Assembly (NCBI GenBank): GCA_029253285.1
Contig: JAQWZU010000132.1
Coordinates: forward strand, 62,001 to 126,000
Length of the DNA: 64,000 bases
Reading direction: 5' to 3'
Source: Akkermansiaceae bacterium
Lineage (GTDB): Bacteria; Verrucomicrobiota; Verrucomicrobiia; Verrucomicrobiales; Akkermansiaceae
Of the stretch, positions 60,133-64,000 are shown piece after piece (within the stretch, counting starts at the first letter, position 1; each line of letters opens with the position of its first letter). The notes under the pieces were generated by a model. It saw nothing but the letters and a program-made list of their open reading frames with translations, made no database searches and was not told the DNA's origin. Position numbers and translations under genes: made by a program.

Positions 60133-61134
60133 TTAGGCTCGTGGTGCCTCTACCGAGGCGAGTGATTTGATCAGAAGGTCGTCAACACCCTCTCCACTAA
60201 TAGCCACTTCCGGGCTGACTTGAACACGATGCCTGAATACCGGTATTGCTGCGGACTTCACATCATCAGGGATGACATGAGACCTACCGGAAATGACCGC
60301 ATAGGCTTTCGCAACTTGAATCAAACTGATGGCACCCCGTGTTCCTGCTCCCAGACTCATCCCCGGTGCGGTCCGCGTAAACCGAGTCAGCCGTAATGCG
60401 TAGTCGACGACTTCCGGCACCACCGAGACCTGTGCAGTGGTCTTTTGAGCCTCGATGATTGATGCCGAATCACAAACCTGGCCAACCGATTTCGGGTTCA
60501 AGCCCTTCCCTCCAGCTGCGGCAGTCACCCCGCTGACGATTTGTTGTTCATCCTCCATGGTTGGATAATCAATGACTACCTTCATTAGAAATCGATCAAG
60601 CTGGGCCTCGGGAAGAGGATAAGTTCCCTCCTGCTCAATCGGGTTCTGCGTGGCAAAACACATGAAGGGCGGTGCGACGCTCAAGGATTCGCCGTCGATT
60701 GTCACCTGTTGCTCCTGCATCACCTCAAGCAACGCAGCCTGGGTCTTCGCAGGAGCGCGGTTGATTTCGTCGGCCAACAAGAGGTTGGTGAATACCGGTC
60801 CTCTCCGGGTTTGAAAGGTCTGACTCTTCATATCGAACAAAGTAAACCCTGTGATATCAGACGGCATCATATCTGGAGTGAATTGCAAACGACCAAACTC
60901 TCCACCAAAAGTGCTCGCGAGAGCCAATACCATATGCGTTTTCCCGAGCCCGGGCTTCCCCTCCAACAAGACATGACCACCGGAAAAAAGAGCGGCAATG
61001 CTTTGTGTGATGGTTTCGTCTTGTCCAAAGACAACCTTTTGGATTTCTGCCTCGATATTGCCCGCCAATTGAGCCGCTGCGGCAAAGTCGAGTTGAGAAG
61101 ATTCAACGGGAGGTTCTATGGGGTATTCATTCAT
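60133..61134 (-). CDS. MoxR-family AAA ATPase
   Basis: GHVLLEGKPGLGKTHMVLALA, RLQFTPDMMPSDITGF, LLADEINRAPAKTQAALLEVMQEQQVTIDG, ATQNPIEQEGTYPLPEAQLDRF. Confidence 0.97.
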   Translation of the reverse strand: MNEYPIEPPVESSQLDFAAAAQLAGNIEAEIQKVVFGQDETITQSIAALFSGGHVLLEGKPGLGKTHMVLALASTFGGEFGRLQFTPDMMPSDITGFTLFDMKSQTFQTRRGPVFTNLLLADEINRAPAKTQAALLEVMQEQQVTIDGESLSVAPPFMCFATQNPIEQEGTYPLPEAQLDRFLMKVVIDYPTMEDEQQIVSGVTAAAGGKGLNPKSVGQVCDSASIIEAQKTTAQVSVVPEVVDYALRLTRFTRTAPGMSLGAGTRGAISLIQVAKAYAVISGRSHVIPDDVKSAAIPVFRHRVQVSPEVAISGEGVDDLLIKSLASVEAPRA

Positions 61135-62297
61135 GATTTTAAAATAGTTTGGAGTCTGTGAACAATTCGAGTGAGAGAGGCCGGGTCTTTGATTTCCGAA
61201 GCGGTCATTGCCTCAACAACTTCTTCGCGGGATAAGCCTGAATTTTCAACCAAGAGTTGATAGTGGTTTTCTGGATCGTCATGATTTTCGCTTTCAATAC
61301 GATCCCTGAGTGGGCGGAGGTAGTGATGGAGTTGTTGTTTTTTCCAGAGAAATCTAGCTGACGCTGAGAGGTCATCGCCGTAGCCACCCAACACGATGTG
61401 ATCATCTTCCTTTAAGGGCCCAAATCGCGGAATTCTCGTCCAGAGCCAAAACGCCAACAAGAGAAGGCCCGCGATGATGGCTTGCGAGGCATATTGCCAC
61501 AGGAGCCCCATAAACGAGGTCCCTGAGCCGTAGAGGAAAACAATCGATTTTGCCCCCCTCCAATTTCCGACCTGCATCACAAATTGCGCATGATCGGCTC
61601 GATTGATGTAAGCATTTCGAAAAGCACGGGCATGCGACAACACCATAATATCTCCATAGCCGAACTCGGTAGTTACCATGCGTCCGAGATTTTCATTGGC
61701 GGATTCCCATCCCTCTCCGAATTTCGCGTTCAAGGCGACATCTCCTTGAAACTCAACTTGATAATCTTTAGTCTCACCGTTTTGCATGACCTCGAAATCG
61801 GCGGCATGCCAAGATCGCGCAAGATGTCCGTTCGCTTCCGTCTCACCCACCACTTCCCAGACATTTTGTTCAATCTCGATACCGGTCTTATCAATCAAGT
61901 AGTCAAAGCCCAATAAGTCTGGTTCCTCACTCCAAAAATAACGCATTGAGCTTTGGTGATCATTAATCTCGCCCTCGCCTCCCTCCACGGTAATCACCAA
62001 CATCCCCCCTTCTTCAACCCAGTCCAGGGCGCGCATGCCCATTCCCTTTGTAGATAGAAACGAGGCCGGGATCATGATGATGTCCATATCTTCCTCGACC
62101 TCGGACCAAACAAGCGAGCTTTTCGCATTATAACCATGTGCGCTCAGGAAGCGTTCCGCGGCGAGGTATGGATTAATCCGCGCCGTGCCCCGATAGCCCA
62201 ATGGGATTTCTTCCACCTCCCACTCGTCGGGATTAGTGCGGCTTTTTTGACAAGCGGTTAGCAGGAGGCTAAAAGAGAAGATCAAAAGAAGCTTCAT
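61131..62297 (-). CDS. DUF4350-domain lipoprotein
   Basis: MKLLLIFSFSLLLTAC lipobox; NPYLAAERFLSAHGYNAKSS...; MGLLWQYASQAIIAGLLLLAFWLWTRIPRFGPL; position in MoxR/DUF58 cluster. Confidence 0.82.
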   Translation of the reverse strand: MKLLLIFSFSLLLTACQKSRTNPDEWEVEEIPLGYRGTARINPYLAAERFLSAHGYNAKSSLVWSEVEEDMDIIMIPASFLSTKGMGMRALDWVEEGGMLVITVEGGEGEINDHQSSMRYFWSEEPDLLGFDYLIDKTGIEIEQNVWEVVGETEANGHLARSWHAADFEVMQNGETKDYQVEFQGDVALNAKFGEGWESANENLGRMVTTEFGYGDIMVLSHARAFRNAYINRADHAQFVMQVGNWRGAKSIVFLYGSGTSFMGLLWQYASQAIIAGLLLLAFWLWTRIPRFGPLKEDDHIVLGGYGDDLSASARFLWKKQQLHHYLRPLRDRIESENHDDPENHYQLLVENSGLSREEVVEAMTASEIKDPASLTRIVHRLQTILKS

Positions 62298-63859
62298 GAC
62301 TTTCCTCCTTCCCCAAATGGCCATTGGTTCCAAATTCTCTGCATCAATTCGTCTTCAGGAGATGAGAGGGCGTATGCTTGTATCATCCAAGCTGTGGTGA
62401 GTGCTTCGAAATATTGTGGATTGGCAGGTTCACCGGTAGAAAGAACCCGATGCAGACAATCCATCTCGGTATCGCTCTCCTCGATATCGACGAGTTGTCT
62501 TGTCACGAGAGAACTGATCGCCCCTCGATACAGCAAGCCAAGAGCTTCTTTTTGAAGCCCCTGATTCCAGAGCTCCCGCGCCACCTCCACCAAACGCTTT
62601 GGAAGGGACTCCGCGGTCACATTCATTCCGGCGACCGTCCTGATTATCTTTTTCTTTTCTCCCGAGCTCTCTCCCGGCCCAACCTTGAAAATCTGCCGGT
62701 TTTTGATAATCAACCAAATGAGGCCCACCACCACTAAGGTAACAATCACCCAGAAAATGATACTCCCTCCCTGCACAAAAAGCGACATGCCATCACCCGA
62801 ACCTGGATCTGAGGAGGCACTGCTGCTTGCCTCTTCTTTCTCAATCTCATCCTCAGGTTTCTCCTTCTCTGTCCAAACCTCCCGTTTTTGAACCTCAAAG
62901 TCATCGTCCGCTAAAATACTCTCAATGCTGACCTCATTAGTCTCGGCTCTTGCAGATTGAGTAGTCGCAGAAAAACAACATGCCAACAATACCAGTCCCA
63001 CACGCTGTCCCAGCCTCTTGAAGGTCAACTCAATATCCCAGCCCTCGATCCAGATCCGGCTATTAACATACAGTCCAAATCCCCCACCCACATAAAACCA
63101 GGTCGTCAAGGTCATTGCCGCGACATAAAACAAGGCTGCAACAGCAATAACCCAACTGGGTAGTCCTCCCGGACCTCCTTCAAAAAAATCATTGATCAAT
63201 TGTTGATACCCCCAGTCGCTACCATCCGGCACCATGAGATCAATGTAGTAAAACTGGCTCATGAAGACAAAAAACTCCATTGCCAGACACAAAGCAGTCA
63301 ACGCCGAAGCCGTCCCCGAACTCCGGAATGAAAGCGCTTGGGACCGCGCCCGGTATTGTTGTTTATCCAGACCCTCGAGAAACTTAATCGGCAAAACGAG
63401 GGATCGGTAAAGATTTGACCGGTAAAAAAAAAGCCCCAGAACAACGAGCCAATAGAGCACAGCCAAGCCAGCTTCGCCGGGGCTATCAGCTCCCTGGTGA
63501 GCAGCCAATCCGATTAAGGTCAACACAAGCCCAAGCGCAATAAATTTCCAGTTATGCGACAACTCCAGAGGTAACACCCTAATGGCCTGGGAGAGCTTTG
63601 GAGTCTCTCCAAATAGACTTCGGCTTAGTGGAAAAAGAGTCACCCTTTCCCAAATCGGCTTCATCCACCAGATCAGAAAGCAGCCCCAGAAGAGGGCATT
63701 CCAAAAGAGACCCAGAATTACAAGACAAAGTGGAATGATCGAACATAGCCAAATTTTGGCCAGAAGGCCGGCGTGTTGACGGACGAGGCTGATCCCCAGA
63801 TCAACCGCCTCCCACTGGGTCCGGGGGCGAATCTCCGCCGTCACTTTTTCAAGCTCCAT
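62294..63859 (-). CDS. DUF4129-domain membrane protein
   Basis: C-terminal LVEVARELWNQGLQKEALGLLYRGAISSLVTRQLVDIEESDTEMDCLHRV...; multiple TMs; overlaps DUF4350 gene start. Confidence 0.8.
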   Translation of the reverse strand: MELEKVTAEIRPRTQWEAVDLGISLVRQHAGLLAKIWLCSIIPLCLVILGLFWNALFWGCFLIWWMKPIWERVTLFPLSRSLFGETPKLSQAIRVLPLELSHNWKFIALGLVLTLIGLAAHQGADSPGEAGLAVLYWLVVLGLFFYRSNLYRSLVLPIKFLEGLDKQQYRARSQALSFRSSGTASALTALCLAMEFFVFMSQFYYIDLMVPDGSDWGYQQLINDFFEGGPGGLPSWVIAVAALFYVAAMTLTTWFYVGGGFGLYVNSRIWIEGWDIELTFKRLGQRVGLVLLACCFSATTQSARAETNEVSIESILADDDFEVQKREVWTEKEKPEDEIEKEEASSSASSDPGSGDGMSLFVQGGSIIFWVIVTLVVVGLIWLIIKNRQIFKVGPGESSGEKKKIIRTVAGMNVTAESLPKRLVEVARELWNQGLQKEALGLLYRGAISSLVTRQLVDIEESDTEMDCLHRVLSTGEPANPQYFEALTTAWMIQAYALSSPEDELMQRIWNQWPFGEGGKS

Positions 63860-64000
63860 AGCCCCTCCGTCCTACCACTGTGAAATAGAGGAGATGCAAG
63901 ACCCAAAAAATAATCCCTACGAAATACTTCGTTGAAGCCGTGATCGGTTGTGCTGACCAAAACCCCTCAATTACAGCTGCAAAGGTCGTCATCGAAGCTC
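63849..64000 (-). CDS. SpoIIM-like (stage II sporulation protein M family) membrane protein, partial at right edge
   Basis: Reverse reading ...ASMTTFAAVIEGFWSAQPITASTKYFVGIIFWVLHLLYFTVVGRRGYGA*, which matches the C-terminal pattern of SpoIIM-family proteins; overlaps the DUF4129 start by 11 nt. Confidence 0.65.
   Translation of the reverse strand, partial: ASMTTFAAVIEGFWSAQPITASTKYFVGIIFWVLHLLYFTVVGRRGYGA

Overview
This 64 kb window looks like a bacterial chromosome segment, most probably from Verrucomicrobiota. That is inferred from gene families: DUF1501, DUF1549/DUF1553, PPC-domain, DUF1080, DUF6807 and many sulfatase/TIM-barrel type proteins. Most of it is ordinary, densely packed chromosomal sequence. 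Recognisable genes include mutY, murJ, dnaJ/grpE, rsmE, tsaD, pyk, queD, trpA, dapF, ligA, cinA, rsfS, tRNA-Ala(GGC), radC and lpxA. No CRISPR array, prophage, rRNA or intact transposase was seen. The main points for follow-up are: (1) a divergent locus with an apparent HGN/DFA pseudokinase with a TM segment facing a five-gene DUF1501 / PPC / DUF1549-DUF1553 / cytochrome-WD40-coiled-coil / HupE-UreJ operon; (2) a ~275 bp intergenic element bounded by imperfect 22-bp inverted repeats (REPIN/MITE-like) beside ligA; (3) a clpB 3'-end pseudogene with an in-frame stop; (4) a MurJ with a ~150 aa soluble insertion; (5) a translationally coupled pseudopilin + ABC-2 exporter operon whose permease carries a G10 homopolymer; (6) a BrnT/CopG-type toxin-antitoxin pair embedded between dapF and vanZ; (7) an Aas-like MFS-acyltransferase with an apparently shrunken ligase domain; and (8) a DUF1501 C-terminal gene remnant. 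Family assignments are from motif recognition by eye, without database searches.
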